NCBI GenBank assembly: GCA_047602575.1
Contig: JASGGY010000003.1
Location: forward strand, 744,001 to 808,000
Reading direction: 5' to 3'
Source of the DNA: UBA1366 sp047602575
Lineage (GTDB): Bacteria; Bacillota; Clostridia; Oscillospirales; Ruminococcaceae
Length of the DNA: 64,000 nucleotides
Every line of letters starts with the position of its first letter. Position 1 is the first letter of the stretch. This document shows, piece after piece, positions 50,877 to 59,120 of this stretch. The notes below the pieces were generated by a model. That model was not told the origin of the DNA. It saw only the letters and a program-made list of their open reading frames with translations, and made no database searches. Both the position numbers and the translations under genes were made by a program.

Positions 50877-52241
50877 TTATTCCACGACCTCGAAGTCCTC
50901 GTCGGCACAGTCGCGGTCAAGGCGATCCATCAGCGCGTTGACGATTTTCTCAACATAGCGGATCGCGCCCGCATAGCCGACGGTAGGCATCAGCGGTCCG
51001 GCATAGCGGTCCAGCACGGGAAAGCCCGCGCGCACAAACGGAATGTCCTCCGCCCGCGCAATCTGCTTGCCGTAGCTTGAGCCGATGAGCAGGTCAACCG
51101 GCTCGTTCTTGATCCACTGGTGCAGCTCGAACAGATCGGCATTCGCCTTCACAACGCAGTCCTCCACGCCGTATGCCGCGAGCATCGCATTGACCTTGCG
51201 GGTGAAGTCCTCCTTGGGCGTTCCGGTGATGACGTATTTCGGGATCATGCCCATTTCCAGACACAGCGAGGTCATGCCGATGACGATGTCAGGATCGCCG
51301 AAGATGGCGGCTTTTTTCTGGAAAGAATACTGGCTTGAGTCAAGCAGCAGGTCAATGAGCTGACCGCGTTCGGTTTCCAGCTCCGCGGGGATTTCCGTCT
51401 TTGAGAATTCCCGCAGCGCCATGACGAACTGATCCGTGAATGCCACACCCACGGGCATGGGCAGCAGCGTGTGGGGAACCTTGTGCTTCTTTGTCAGATA
51501 CTCCGCCGGCTCGACACAGGTGATTTCGCCCAGCGCGATGACCTTTTCGCAGTCGCCCAGCGATTGAATCTCGGGAATGGTCGTGCCGCCCTCGGGATAG
51601 TATTCATACTTGCCCGTCATCGGCGCGTCCATCACGCCGCTCTGGTCGGGGAACATGATGTGGGGAACATTAAGCAGCTTCGCCAGACGCTTCATCTCGC
51701 GGATGTCGCCGGGATTGACCCAGCCGGGGAAAATCGCCGCTTTGCCGTTTGACGTGCCGGTTTTCTTGGTCAGATAGCTCATAAAGCCGATCATCATGTT
51801 AAAAAAGCCGTTGACGTGCGAACCGACGTAGCTCGGCGTATTCGTGTGGACAACGTACTTTCCTTCCGGAATCTCCAGATCGTTGATGTAGCTGGAAAGG
51901 TCGTCGCCGATGGTTTCCGACAGACAGGTTGTATGTACGGCGATGATGTCGGGGTCATACATATCAAAGATATTGCGCGCAGCGGTGTTGATGTTGCTGC
52001 GTCCGCCGAACACCGACGCACCCTCGGTGAAGGAGCTGGATGCAGCGATGGCAGGCTCTTTGAAGTGGCGCGAAAGCACGGTTCTGTGATAGGATACGCA
52101 GCCCTGCGAGCCATGGCTGTGCGGCATACATTTGTGAACGCCCAGCGCGCAGTAGAGCGCGCCCACCGGCTGACAGGTTTTGCAGGGGTTGATACGGAGC
52201 GCCGAACGCTGCGCAACTTTTTTTGGCGTTAAATCAAGCAT
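50877..52241 (-). CDS. nifK: Nitrogenase MoFe protein beta chain
   Basis: A 454-aa subunit that shares the P-cluster with NifD. Its cysteine motifs are NPCKTCQPVGALYCALG, HGSQGCVSYHRT and TTCLSETIGDDL. The N-terminus is short, as in C. pasteurianum, where the beta chain lacks the Azotobacter extension. The ATG at 52241 has AAAGGAAG eight bases upstream; an ATG at 52247 is too close to it. It follows nifD by 19 bases. The leader of nifE follows. Confidence 0.95.
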   Translation of the reverse strand: MLDLTPKKVAQRSALRINPCKTCQPVGALYCALGVHKCMPHSHGSQGCVSYHRTVLSRHFKEPAIAASSSFTEGASVFGGRSNINTAARNIFDMYDPDIIAVHTTCLSETIGDDLSSYINDLEIPEGKYVVHTNTPSYVGSHVNGFFNMMIGFMSYLTKKTGTSNGKAAIFPGWVNPGDIREMKRLAKLLNVPHIMFPDQSGVMDAPMTGKYEYYPEGGTTIPEIQSLGDCEKVIALGEITCVEPAEYLTKKHKVPHTLLPMPVGVAFTDQFVMALREFSKTEIPAELETERGQLIDLLLDSSQYSFQKKAAIFGDPDIVIGMTSLCLEMGMIPKYVITGTPKEDFTRKVNAMLAAYGVEDCVVKANADLFELHQWIKNEPVDLLIGSSYGKQIARAEDIPFVRAGFPVLDRYAGPLMPTVGYAGAIRYVEKIVNALMDRLDRDCADEDFEVVE

Positions 52242-52260
52242 GATCATCTTCCTTTCGGGG

Positions 52261-53850
52261 TTAAGCTTCGGTCAGCGTGCCGGTGAGCATGGGCTGGGTT
52301 TTCCACGGCGGGGTTACGAACGCCCACGCGTTGGTATACAGGCTCATCGCAACGTCCTTTGCGAACACAACCGCGCCGCGGAAGCCCGCATACGGTCCGC
52401 TGTAATCGTAGGAGTGCATCTGGCGGGAAACAACGCCCGCTTTCTGGATGGTGTACTTATCCTTGATGCCGGAGAAGAAAATATCGGGCTTCATGATTTT
52501 GATCAGCTCGTCGGTTTCAAAATAGTTGTAATCGTCCACCACCACATGACCGGGCTTCATGTCCGGAATCATGCCGTCATAGGTATCAAGCTCAATCTCG
52601 CCGCGCAGGGCTTCGATTTCCTCGGGGGTGTAGCGCTCGCGGTATTTCTCCGCGTCGGGGGTGACGGTGATGGTTTCGATGTTCTTGTTGTCGGCGTCCT
52701 CTTTGATAAAAGGAATGACGTCGCGTCCCTCGTAATCATCGCGGTGTGCAAATTCATAACCGGCGATGATGGTTTCCACACCCAGATCCGCCAGCAGAAG
52801 CTGGTAGTGGTGTGCGCGTGAGCCGCCGACAAAGATGCCCGCCGTTTTGCCCTTGAGCTTGGATTTATAGAATTCCATATCGTCAAAAATCGCGGAAAGC
52901 TCATCCTCAATGACTTCCTCGGTGCGCTTGAGCAGCTCCTCGTCCTTGAAATACTTGGCGATGTCGCGCAGGGATTTGCAGGTCGCGCCCACGCCGATGA
53001 AGTTGACCTTGAGCCAATCAGTGCCGTATTTGGTTTTCATCATCTCGGCAACGTAGTTGATCGACCGGTGGCACATTACGATGTTGAGATCCGCTAGGTG
53101 CGCGTTTTTGAGTGTGTCATACGAGCCGTCGCCGGTGAAAACCGACACAACCTCATAGCCGATGCGCTTTAAAATGCGTTCCTGCTCCCAGCCGTCGCCG
53201 CCGATGTTGTACTCGCCCAGAATGTTGAGGGAATACTTTTTCTCCGGCTTTTTGTCGCCCGTGCCGATGACGGATTTCATGATGCCGTTGTTGGCGATGT
53301 GGTGTCCGGCCGACTGCGAAACGCCCTTATAGCCCTCACAGGAAAAGCCGATCGCCTTGATGCCGTATTTTTCCTCCGTCCGGCGCGCCACAGCCTGCAC
53401 ATCGTCGCCGATCAGACCGATCGGGCAGGTTGAGCAGATCATGATGCACGCGGGATTGAAAATTTCCATTGCCTCGGCGATGGCTTTTTCAAGCTTTTTC
53501 TCGCCGCCGAACACGATGTCCGGCTCCTGCATATCGGTTGAAAAGCAATAGGGTACGTAGTTCTGTTCGCCCGGCTCGGCTTTCGCCTTGTTGCGGCGCG
53601 TGCCCCAGCTGTAAAAGCCGCAGCCGATCGGTCCGTGGGTAATGACCAGAACGTCCTTGAGCGGACCGACCACGACGCCCTTGCAGCCCGCATAACAGCA
53701 GCCGCGCGCGGTCATCGAGCCGGGGATGGCGCGGGTGTTCGCCGCGATGGTCTGGCTTTGCTCGGTATTTTCCAGCTGAATGATGTGCTCCTTGCGATTT
53801 TTATACACACGGGTTGCATACTTTTCAAGCAGTTTGCTTCTTTCGTCCAT
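52261..53850 (-). CDS. nifD: Nitrogenase MoFe protein alpha chain
   Basis: A 529-aa subunit holding the FeMo-cofactor. P-cluster cysteines occur in CCYAGCKGVV, HGPIGCGFYSWGTR and CSTCPIGLIGDD. The cofactor is bound by the cysteine in VMCHRSINYV and the histidine in SRQMHSYDYSGPYAG. It is longer than Azotobacter NifD because of the clostridial insertion (about residues 380-430, DVIPFIKEDADNKNI). This identifies a molybdenum nitrogenase, not the V or Fe-only type. GGAGG lies eight bases before the ATG at 53850; the earlier in-frame GTG overlaps that site. Confidence 0.96.
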   Translation of the reverse strand: MDERSKLLEKYATRVYKNRKEHIIQLENTEQSQTIAANTRAIPGSMTARGCCYAGCKGVVVGPLKDVLVITHGPIGCGFYSWGTRRNKAKAEPGEQNYVPYCFSTDMQEPDIVFGGEKKLEKAIAEAMEIFNPACIMICSTCPIGLIGDDVQAVARRTEEKYGIKAIGFSCEGYKGVSQSAGHHIANNGIMKSVIGTGDKKPEKKYSLNILGEYNIGGDGWEQERILKRIGYEVVSVFTGDGSYDTLKNAHLADLNIVMCHRSINYVAEMMKTKYGTDWLKVNFIGVGATCKSLRDIAKYFKDEELLKRTEEVIEDELSAIFDDMEFYKSKLKGKTAGIFVGGSRAHHYQLLLADLGVETIIAGYEFAHRDDYEGRDVIPFIKEDADNKNIETITVTPDAEKYRERYTPEEIEALRGEIELDTYDGMIPDMKPGHVVVDDYNYFETDELIKIMKPDIFFSGIKDKYTIQKAGVVSRQMHSYDYSGPYAGFRGAVVFAKDVAMSLYTNAWAFVTPPWKTQPMLTGTLTEA

Positions 53851-53862
53851 CCTGCTCACCTC

Positions 53863-54246
53863 CTAAAACGCATCCGTCGTACAGGCACCCGTCCGCACGG
53901 TATAAGCCTCTAAGATCGGAAGCACAAAAATTCTGCCGTCACCGGGGTTTCCGGTCTGGTTGGTTTTGATGATAATATCCACAAGCGTATCCACCTGATC
54001 GTCCTCGACGATGACGGTGAAAAAGCGCTTTGCGATGAGCCGGCTGTATTCGGTCAGATCCTCTCCCACCGCGTTGCGCGGCAGTTCGCCGGACGCAAGC
54101 ACTGCGCTGAGCAGCGCGGGATCAAGACCCTTCTTTCCCCTGCCTAAGCATTTTCTGCACGAAAAGGCGGGAAATCCGTTCTCGGCGAGGGCTTTCTTGG
54201 TCGCGTTGACCATGTTCACCCGGATGAATGCCATCACTTCTTTCAT
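53863..54246 (-). CDS. nifI2: PII-family nitrogenase regulator NifI2
   Basis: A 127-aa PII-like protein (start MKEVMAFIRVNMVNATKKAL; longer T-loop with CRKCLGRGKKGLD; C-terminal GDGRIFVLPILEAYTVRTG). With NifI1 it forms a complex that binds dinitrogenase and stops nitrogen fixation when ammonium is present; 2-oxoglutarate and ATP relieve it, as shown in methanogens. The NifI pair between nifH and nifD is the hallmark of archaeal and clostridial nif operons. Confidence 0.92.
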   Translation of the reverse strand: MKEVMAFIRVNMVNATKKALAENGFPAFSCRKCLGRGKKGLDPALLSAVLASGELPRNAVGEDLTEYSRLIAKRFFTVIVEDDQVDTLVDIIIKTNQTGNPGDGRIFVLPILEAYTVRTGACTTDAF

Positions 54247-54270
54247 ATGCGTTCTTCCTTTCCGCCGTTG

Positions 54271-54594
54271 TTATAAGCCTTTTTTGCCGGTGCTGATGGT
54301 GTAAGCCTCCTCGACGGGCGAAATGAAAATTCTTCCATCTCCGAATGTTCCCGCGCCGGTCTTGGCATTGCGCATAATAATTTTTACCAGATCATCTTTG
54401 TCTTCTTCGTTACAGATAATCAAAAGCATTTCCTTGGGGATTTCGTCGTAATGCACTTCGCCGACGGTAATGCCCTTCTGCTTGCCGCGTCCGTAAACAT
54501 CCATTTTGGTGAGCGCCGGAAAGCCTGCGGCAACCAGCTCGGACATCACAATTCCAGTTTTCTCCGGTCTGATGATTGCTCTGACAAGTAACAT
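54271..54594 (-). CDS. nifI1: PII-family nitrogenase regulator NifI1
   Basis: A 107-aa PII-like protein (start MLLVRAIIRPEKTGIVMSEL; MDVYGRGKQKGITVG in place of the tyrosine-bearing T-loop; C-terminal GDGRIFISPVEEAYTISTGKKGL). It is the partner of NifI2. The gene lies 18 bases after nifH and 24 before nifI2, so the order nifH-nifI1-nifI2-nifD is complete. It lacks the uridylylated Tyr context of GlnB, consistent with direct effector sensing. Confidence 0.92.
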   Translation of the reverse strand: MLLVRAIIRPEKTGIVMSELVAAGFPALTKMDVYGRGKQKGITVGEVHYDEIPKEMLLIICNEEDKDDLVKIIMRNAKTGAGTFGDGRIFISPVEEAYTISTGKKGL

Positions 54595-54612
54595 TCGTAT
54601 TCCTCCCTTTCC

Positions 54613-55431
54613 TTAGTCCAAAATGCCGTGTTCCATCAGAATGGCTTCGAGCCGGTCGATGGACATGGGCTTCGGAACAATGAACATATCGTTTCCGTCA
54701 ATCTTGCGGGCAAGGGTTCTGTACTCATCCGCCTGCGGCTCGTTGGGGCTGAAGTCGATGACGGTTTTTTTGTTGATCTCCGCTTTCTGAACGGCGTTGT
54801 CGCGGGGGACAAAGTGAATCATCTGTGTGCCAAGCTCTTTCGCCACCGCGGAAACAAGCTCCGCTTCGCCGTCAACCTTTCTGGAATTGCAGATGAGTCC
54901 GCCCAGCCGCACGCCGCCGGTGTTTGCGTATTTGGAAACGCCCTTCGCGATGTTGTTCGCCGCGTACAGCGCCATCATTTCGCCGGAACACACGATGTAG
55001 ATTTCCTGCGCCTTGCCCTCGCGGATCGGCATTGCGAATCCGCCGCAGACAACGTCGCCGAGTACGTCATAGAACACATAGTCCAGATCCGCTTCATATG
55101 CGCCCAGCCGCTCGAGCAGCCCGATGGAGGTGATGATGCCGCGTCCCGCACAGCCGACACCCGGCTCCGGTCCGCCGGACTCCACGCCCTTGATGCCCGC
55201 GTAGCCCTCCTTGAGGACTGTGTCCAGCTCGATGTCGTCACCCTCCTCGCGCAGGGTGTCAAGAACGGTTTTCTGTGCCAGACCGCCCAGAACCAGACGT
55301 GTGGAATCCGCCTTCGGGTCGCAGCCGACGATCATGATTTTCTTGCCCATTTCGCCCAGACCGGCGGTAAGATTCTGTGTGGTGGTGGATTTTCCGATGC
55401 CGCCTTTTCCATAAATCGCAACCTGTCTCAT
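54613..55431 (-). CDS. nifH: Nitrogenase Fe protein (dinitrogenase reductase)
   Basis: A 272-aa homodimeric ATPase that delivers electrons to NifDK. P-loop GKGGIGKSTTTQNL at the start; the bridging [4Fe-4S] cluster is held by cysteines in VGCAGRGI and DVLGDVVCGGFAMPI. The arginine in CAGRG is the residue modified by DraT in other bacteria. GGAGG precedes the ATG at 55431; the longer frame runs through the leader terminator and is rejected. It begins the nif operon downstream of a leader with a terminator. Confidence 0.97.
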   Translation of the reverse strand: MRQVAIYGKGGIGKSTTTQNLTAGLGEMGKKIMIVGCDPKADSTRLVLGGLAQKTVLDTLREEGDDIELDTVLKEGYAGIKGVESGGPEPGVGCAGRGIITSIGLLERLGAYEADLDYVFYDVLGDVVCGGFAMPIREGKAQEIYIVCSGEMMALYAANNIAKGVSKYANTGGVRLGGLICNSRKVDGEAELVSAVAKELGTQMIHFVPRDNAVQKAEINKKTVIDFSPNEPQADEYRTLARKIDGNDMFIVPKPMSIDRLEAILMEHGILD

Positions 55432-55560
55432 ACAATGACCTCCGTTTTCTTTGCCGCTGCGGATAAAAAAAGCTCCGGCGCGCTTTTTCTCAAAAGCGTT
55501 CCGGAACCTCATTGTTCCCGCAGTCGGTTTTGTTCGGCACGCTTCTTGCCGTGTGCCATG
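55432..55560 (-). promoter_or_regulatory. nifH leader with intrinsic terminator and overlapping hairpin
   Basis: Terminator: TCCGG (55505-55501) with CCGGA (55478-55474), and CGCTTTT (55498-55492) with AAAAGCG (55487-55481), then seven T. A preceding hairpin GGAAC-AATGAG-GTTCC (55518-55503) shares bases with the terminator's first arm. Its six-base loop has A at position 1 and G at position 4, the feature of ANTAR-protein targets. A further hairpin GGCAC/GTGCC lies upstream (about 55557-55536) but its loop does not fit that rule. Confidence 0.62.
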
Positions 55561-55565
55561 ATTTC

Positions 55566-55594
55566 ATTATACTCTCCCTCGGCATTCACCACAA
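55566..55594 (-). promoter_or_regulatory. Promoter of nifH
   Basis: Minus strand TTGTGG (55594-55589), 17-bp spacer, TATAAT (55571-55566). It is a sigma-A-type site; no sigma-54 element was seen. Confidence 0.7.
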
Positions 55595-55689
55595 TACACC
55601 GAATCTGAGAGAAGCACGGGATTTCGCACGTCGGTTTTGTGCAAGATTCACAGAATCATCCTGCAAGGCTAAGAAAGCGTAAAAAGCGG

Positions 55690-55722
55690 TTGACAAGACG
55701 ATTTTTACAGCGTAAACTGTAA
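55690..55722 (+). promoter_or_regulatory. Promoter and dyad of the AnfO-family gene
   Basis: TTGACA (55690-55695), 17-bp spacer, TAAACT (55713-55718). The dyad TTACAG-N6-CTGTAA (55705-55722) covers the -10 region and could bind a repressor. Confidence 0.68.
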
Positions 55723-55757
55723 GAAAGCGAAAATACCGATTTAAGGAGGCGCATCAC

Positions 55758-56384
55758 ATGGAAACACAATCCCTCCCCATCGCCGTCTATTTGAAAGAAT
55801 CCGGCGGACTTGATTCATTTTACGAATCCGATACTGTCGTCGTTCTGGACCGGGACGAAAACGGCTGGCGCGCCATGCGACAATTTTCATGTTCCTGTTC
55901 GCCGGATCTGGGGCTCGACGGACTGCGCGCGGCGGTGCGCGGAATCATCGACCGGCTCGCGGACGTACGCATCATCGCCGGCGCGCAGCTGAGCGGCATT
56001 CCGTTCAGCGTGTTCGATCTGGCGGGGTTCTCGATTTTCGGCATCACCGATTTGTCCGACGAAACGCTCGACGGCATTCTTGCCGACATCTCCGCCGGCG
56101 ACTCCGAGCGGCGCATCAAGGAGGAAATCATCCGCAACGCCAGCCCAGCCGAAACCGACGTGCCGGGTGTGTATTTTCTCGACCTTGTGATGCTCCAGAC
56201 CGAATGCCCCGAGGTTTCGTCAAAAAAGGCAATGCGCGCGTTCTTTGACACCACGCCGTTTCTGGAGCTGCACCTGATCTGCAAGCACCTTCCGCCGTGG
56301 ATTGAAACCGACCCGCGCTTCAACGTGGCAGTGTCGCAAACCTCCACCCATGTCGCTGCCGTCATCACCCACAAACGCCCATAA
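55758..56384 (+). CDS. anfO: AnfO-family nitrogenase-associated protein
   Basis: A 208-aa protein resembling AnfO, an accessory protein of Fe-only nitrogenase: start LPIAVYLKESGGLDSFYESDTVVVLDRDENGW, then RGIIDRLADVRIIAGAQLSGIPFSVFDLAGFSIF. In Azotobacter AnfO is encoded with anfHDGK. Here no anf genes are in the window, only a Mo-nitrogenase, so the protein may serve the Mo system, or an anf cluster may lie elsewhere. AAGGAGG precedes the ATG. It is divergent from nifH and cotranscribed with the cysteine-tail protein. Confidence 0.72.
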   Translation: METQSLPIAVYLKESGGLDSFYESDTVVVLDRDENGWRAMRQFSCSCSPDLGLDGLRAAVRGIIDRLADVRIIAGAQLSGIPFSVFDLAGFSIFGITDLSDETLDGILADISAGDSERRIKEEIIRNASPAETDVPGVYFLDLVMLQTECPEVSSKKAMRAFFDTTPFLELHLICKHLPPWIETDPRFNVAVSQTSTHVAAVITHKRP

Positions 56385-56406
56385 CCGAACAAAGGAGGCA
56401 ACCACA

Positions 56407-57387
56407 ATGTTTACACAGCTTGACGATAACAAAATTCAAACGCCGTTCGGCATCCTCAGCGGCGTAAAAACCTTTTCCCGCCACGAAAACGGCGAACTGC
56501 GCGACGTAACCCTACGCGAGCAGAACATGATCCTCACCCACGCGGGCGAGCTGGTTCCGTTCTTTGACAAGGAAACCCCGCGTCGGAAATACAAGCCCTC
56601 CGTGCAGTTTCACGAAAACGGGCTGGTGAAAGCCGTTTATCTTGAGGATCAGCAGGAAATCCAGACCCCGATCGGCGAATTTCCGGCGGAGCTTGTGACC
56701 TTTTACGACACCGGCGAGCTGCACCGCTTCTTCCCGCTTGACGGCAAAATCACCGGTATGTGGAGTGAGGAGGAGGAGCGCGCGCTCAACATCCCGTTCA
56801 ACTTTGATTTCGGCTTCGCGAAATTCACCGCCATGCTCATCGGCATGACATTTTTCAAAAGCGGCGATGTCCGCAGCATGACCCTGTTCCCCGGCGAGCA
56901 AATCGACGTCGTCACGCCGTCCGGTAAAATCCCCGTGCGCACCGGCTTTTCGCTCTATCCCAACGGCAGTCTGGAGTCCTGCGAGCCGGCTTCCCCCGCG
57001 GCGGTGCAGACACCGATCGGCAGCATTTCCGCCTACGACATCAACGCAATCGGTGTCAACGCTGACGCGAATTCGCTGGTTTTCGACCCCGCCGGACGCG
57101 TCAAAAGCCTGATCACAACCTCGTCGCGCATCGCCGTTCTCAACGCCGACGGCGTGATGAAATTCATCACGCCCATTGAGGTTGTGCTCCCCGACGAAGA
57201 AAATCCGTCCGAAATCATTCCGGTGAAAATCAGCTTCGACTACGACACCGACACCGTCGCCCTGACCGTGCAAAGCACCTTCCGCTACCACATCTCCGAA
57301 TGCAAATTCAGCATCTTCAAAAGCAGCTTCACCGCACCCTCCTGCTCCCCCTCCGACTGCGCATCCTGCTCCATCTGCGGCGGATGA
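56407..57387 (+). CDS. Unrecognised protein with MORN-like repeats and cysteine-rich tail, nif/mod island
   Basis: A 326-aa protein, function unknown. It contains repeated beta-hairpin-like units of the kind QTPFGILSGVKTF, HENGLVKAVYLEDQQEIQTP, YDTGELHRFFPLDGKI and YPNGSLESCEP, which resemble MORN-type 'NGxL' repeats. The C-terminus ends in a Cys-rich tail, PSCSPSDCASCSICGG (five cysteines in 15 residues), that could bind a metal or cluster. AAAGGAGG precedes the ATG at 56407. It is cotranscribed with the AnfO-family gene, between nif and mod genes, so a role in molybdenum or iron-sulfur handling is a reasonable guess only. Confidence 0.72.
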   Translation: MFTQLDDNKIQTPFGILSGVKTFSRHENGELRDVTLREQNMILTHAGELVPFFDKETPRRKYKPSVQFHENGLVKAVYLEDQQEIQTPIGEFPAELVTFYDTGELHRFFPLDGKITGMWSEEEERALNIPFNFDFGFAKFTAMLIGMTFFKSGDVRSMTLFPGEQIDVVTPSGKIPVRTGFSLYPNGSLESCEPASPAAVQTPIGSISAYDINAIGVNADANSLVFDPAGRVKSLITTSSRIAVLNADGVMKFITPIEVVLPDEENPSEIIPVKISFDYDTDTVALTVQSTFRYHISECKFSIFKSSFTAPSCSPSDCASCSICGG

Positions 57388-57414
57388 CAGGCGCGGCAGA
57401 CTTTGATAAATCTT

Positions 57415-57484
57415 CCCAAAGGGGGCGTTGCCCCCTCTGGACTCCCTCACCAAAGGGTACATGCACCCTTTGGAAACCCTTTGT
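57415..57484. repeat. Palindromic intergenic repeat, left arm
   Basis: Two adjacent palindromes: AGGGGGCGTTGCCCCCT-type and CCAAAGGGTACATGCACCCTTTGG-like in outline. Together they are an imperfect inverted copy of the arm at 57703-57765. Confidence 0.65.
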
Positions 57485-57560
57485 TTTTGGATTTATACAA
57501 TGTGGCATTAAGCGGGTTTAATAAGCTTATTGTTTGGTGATTCTCATAATAGTGGATGCG

Positions 57561-57595
57561 AAAGCGCCGGTTTCAAAATCAGAAACCGGCGCTTT
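57561..57595. terminator. Perfect 14-bp palindrome, possible terminator
   Basis: AAAGCGCCGGTTTC (57561-57574) is followed by a 7-base loop and its exact complement (57582-57595). The T-run is weak. It lies between the convergent cysteine-tail and mop genes. Confidence 0.55.
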
Positions 57596-57702
57596 ACACT
57601 GAAGAAAAAGTATATACTCTTTTTTCGATACCCCGATGGGATCACAAAACAGTAGCGTAAACACAAATTGGTAAAGAAAAGCAAAGTTCGATTTATAAAA
57701 CT

Positions 57703-57765
57703 ACGGGTTTCCAAAGGGGGCATGCCCCCTTTGGTGGGTGGTGTCGGAGGGCAACGCCCTCTGAC
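57703..57765. repeat. Palindromic intergenic repeat, right arm
   Basis: Contains CCAAAGGGGGCATG / CATGCCCCCTTTGG and GAGGGC / GCCCTC palindromes; an inverted, imperfect copy of the left arm at 57415-57484. Together they bracket about 220 bases without a gene. Confidence 0.65.
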
Positions 57766-57781
57766 TAAGCTTCGCACAAAC

Positions 57782-57994
57782 TTATTCGTCGATGCCGACC
57801 ATGACGCTGGTTGCTTTGATGATTGCGTATGCGGTTTTGCCGGGCTTGAGGCCCAGCGTCCGCACCGCGCCGAGCGACACGGTGGCGGACACGATGTTGC
57901 CGCTGCCGATGTCGATGGACACGATGGCGTTGACTGCACCTTCCTCGATGGAAACCACAGTTCCTTTGAGTTGATTTCTTGCGCTGATGATCAT
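57782..57994 (-). CDS. mop: Molybdate-binding protein Mop (molbindin)
   Basis: A 70-aa single TOBE domain (start IISARNQLKGTVVSIEEGAVNAIVSID; C-terminal KPGKTAYAIIKATSVMVGID). Such proteins form oligomers that store or buffer molybdate in the cytoplasm; C. pasteurianum molbindin is the classic case. AAAGGAGG precedes the ATG. It is the last gene of modA-modB-modC-mop, which supplies molybdenum to the neighbouring nitrogenase. Confidence 0.94.
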   Translation of the reverse strand: MIISARNQLKGTVVSIEEGAVNAIVSIDIGSGNIVSATVSLGAVRTLGLKPGKTAYAIIKATSVMVGIDE

Positions 57995-58049
57995 AATAAA
58001 ACACCTCCTTTCTGCTTTGTACCGCCGCCGGAATCAGCTTCCGCAGGGG

Positions 58050-59108
58050 CTATGACAAGAGCAGGATGTCTTTTTCGGCGATAACGACATTCACCCGTGC
58101 GCCAACGGAGAATGCCGCTCCGCCCTTTTCCGCTTCCCAGCGCAAGGGCTGTGTCGGCTGGGGCTTATCGGTCGTTTCGCCCGCGCGCTGCATGAGATAT
58201 ATCATCGAGAACGTGTCCTCCGTGCGGCGCAGAATTTCGCAGGAAAAGCCGTTGCGCACGGGAAGCGCCTGTGCCGACTGAAACCGGTGCGCGCGGATGC
58301 CGACGAATTTTACGTTCTCCGGCACATTCTCCACACGCAGGCTTAAATCCCAGTCAACGGCATACACCGTATTGTCGGAAAGCCTGCGCGCGCGGGAGAG
58401 GTTCTTGCAGCCGGTCAGCAGCGCCTGCGCGTAGGTCTGCGGGTGCTCGAACACCGCCGCTTTTTCCCGCGCGCCGGTGCAGATGCCGTTGTCGGTCACG
58501 GCGATTTTTTCGCAAAGGCGGTAAACCTCGTCGCGGTTGTGCGACACGAGCAGCGTTGTGCCGGAAAACTGCGCGATGATCTGCGACACCTCTTGCTCCA
58601 GCTGCCAGCGCAGATGGCTGTCCAGCGCGGAAAACGGCTCGTCGAGCAAGAGCAGCTTCGGCTTAGCTGCGAAAATCCGCGCAAGCGCACAGCGCTGCTG
58701 CTGCCCGCCGGAAAGCTGCGCCGGGGTATGACGCGCCAGTTCGCCCAAGCGGAATTGCTCAATCAGCTCCGCCGCTTCACGCTTTTGCTGTGCGCGCGAA
58801 AGTCCGCGCATACCAACGCGGATGTTCTGCTCCACGGCCATGTTCGGAAAAAGCGCGTAGTTCTGGAACAGCAGCCCGACACCCCGCTTGCGCGGGGGAA
58901 TGTTCACACCCTTTTCCGAATCGAACAGCGTCACACCGTCGGCGATGATCTTCCCCTCGTCGGGCTTGACGATGCCCGCGATGCAGCGCAGGGTCATGCT
59001 TTTTCCGCTGCCCGACGCGCCCAGAATGCCCACCGCTTCGTTTTCGCAGGAAAGCTCCGTGTCAAGCGTAAACTTCCCCAGTCTTTTTTTGATCCTTGCG
59101 TAAAGCAT
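58050..59108 (-). CDS. modC: Molybdate ABC transporter ATP-binding protein
   Basis: A 352-aa ATPase of the ModC type. The ABC domain has Walker A LGASGSGKSMTLR, the Q-loop in LFQNYALFP, the signature LSGGQQQRCALAR and Walker B LLLLDEPFSALD. A C-terminal TOBE-like molybdate-sensing region follows (about 285-352). GGGCGG precedes the ATG, and it is 12 bases after modB. Confidence 0.94.
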   Translation of the reverse strand: MLYARIKKRLGKFTLDTELSCENEAVGILGASGSGKSMTLRCIAGIVKPDEGKIIADGVTLFDSEKGVNIPPRKRGVGLLFQNYALFPNMAVEQNIRVGMRGLSRAQQKREAAELIEQFRLGELARHTPAQLSGGQQQRCALARIFAAKPKLLLLDEPFSALDSHLRWQLEQEVSQIIAQFSGTTLLVSHNRDEVYRLCEKIAVTDNGICTGAREKAAVFEHPQTYAQALLTGCKNLSRARRLSDNTVYAVDWDLSLRVENVPENVKFVGIRAHRFQSAQALPVRNGFSCEILRRTEDTFSMIYLMQRAGETTDKPQPTQPLRWEAEKGGAAFSVGARVNVVIAEKDILLLS

Positions 59109-59120
59109 GATACCGCCCCC

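Noticed and set aside
57415..57765. A CRISPR array
   Set aside because: Only two repeat arms exist, in inverted orientation and with no regular spacers; no cas gene is present.
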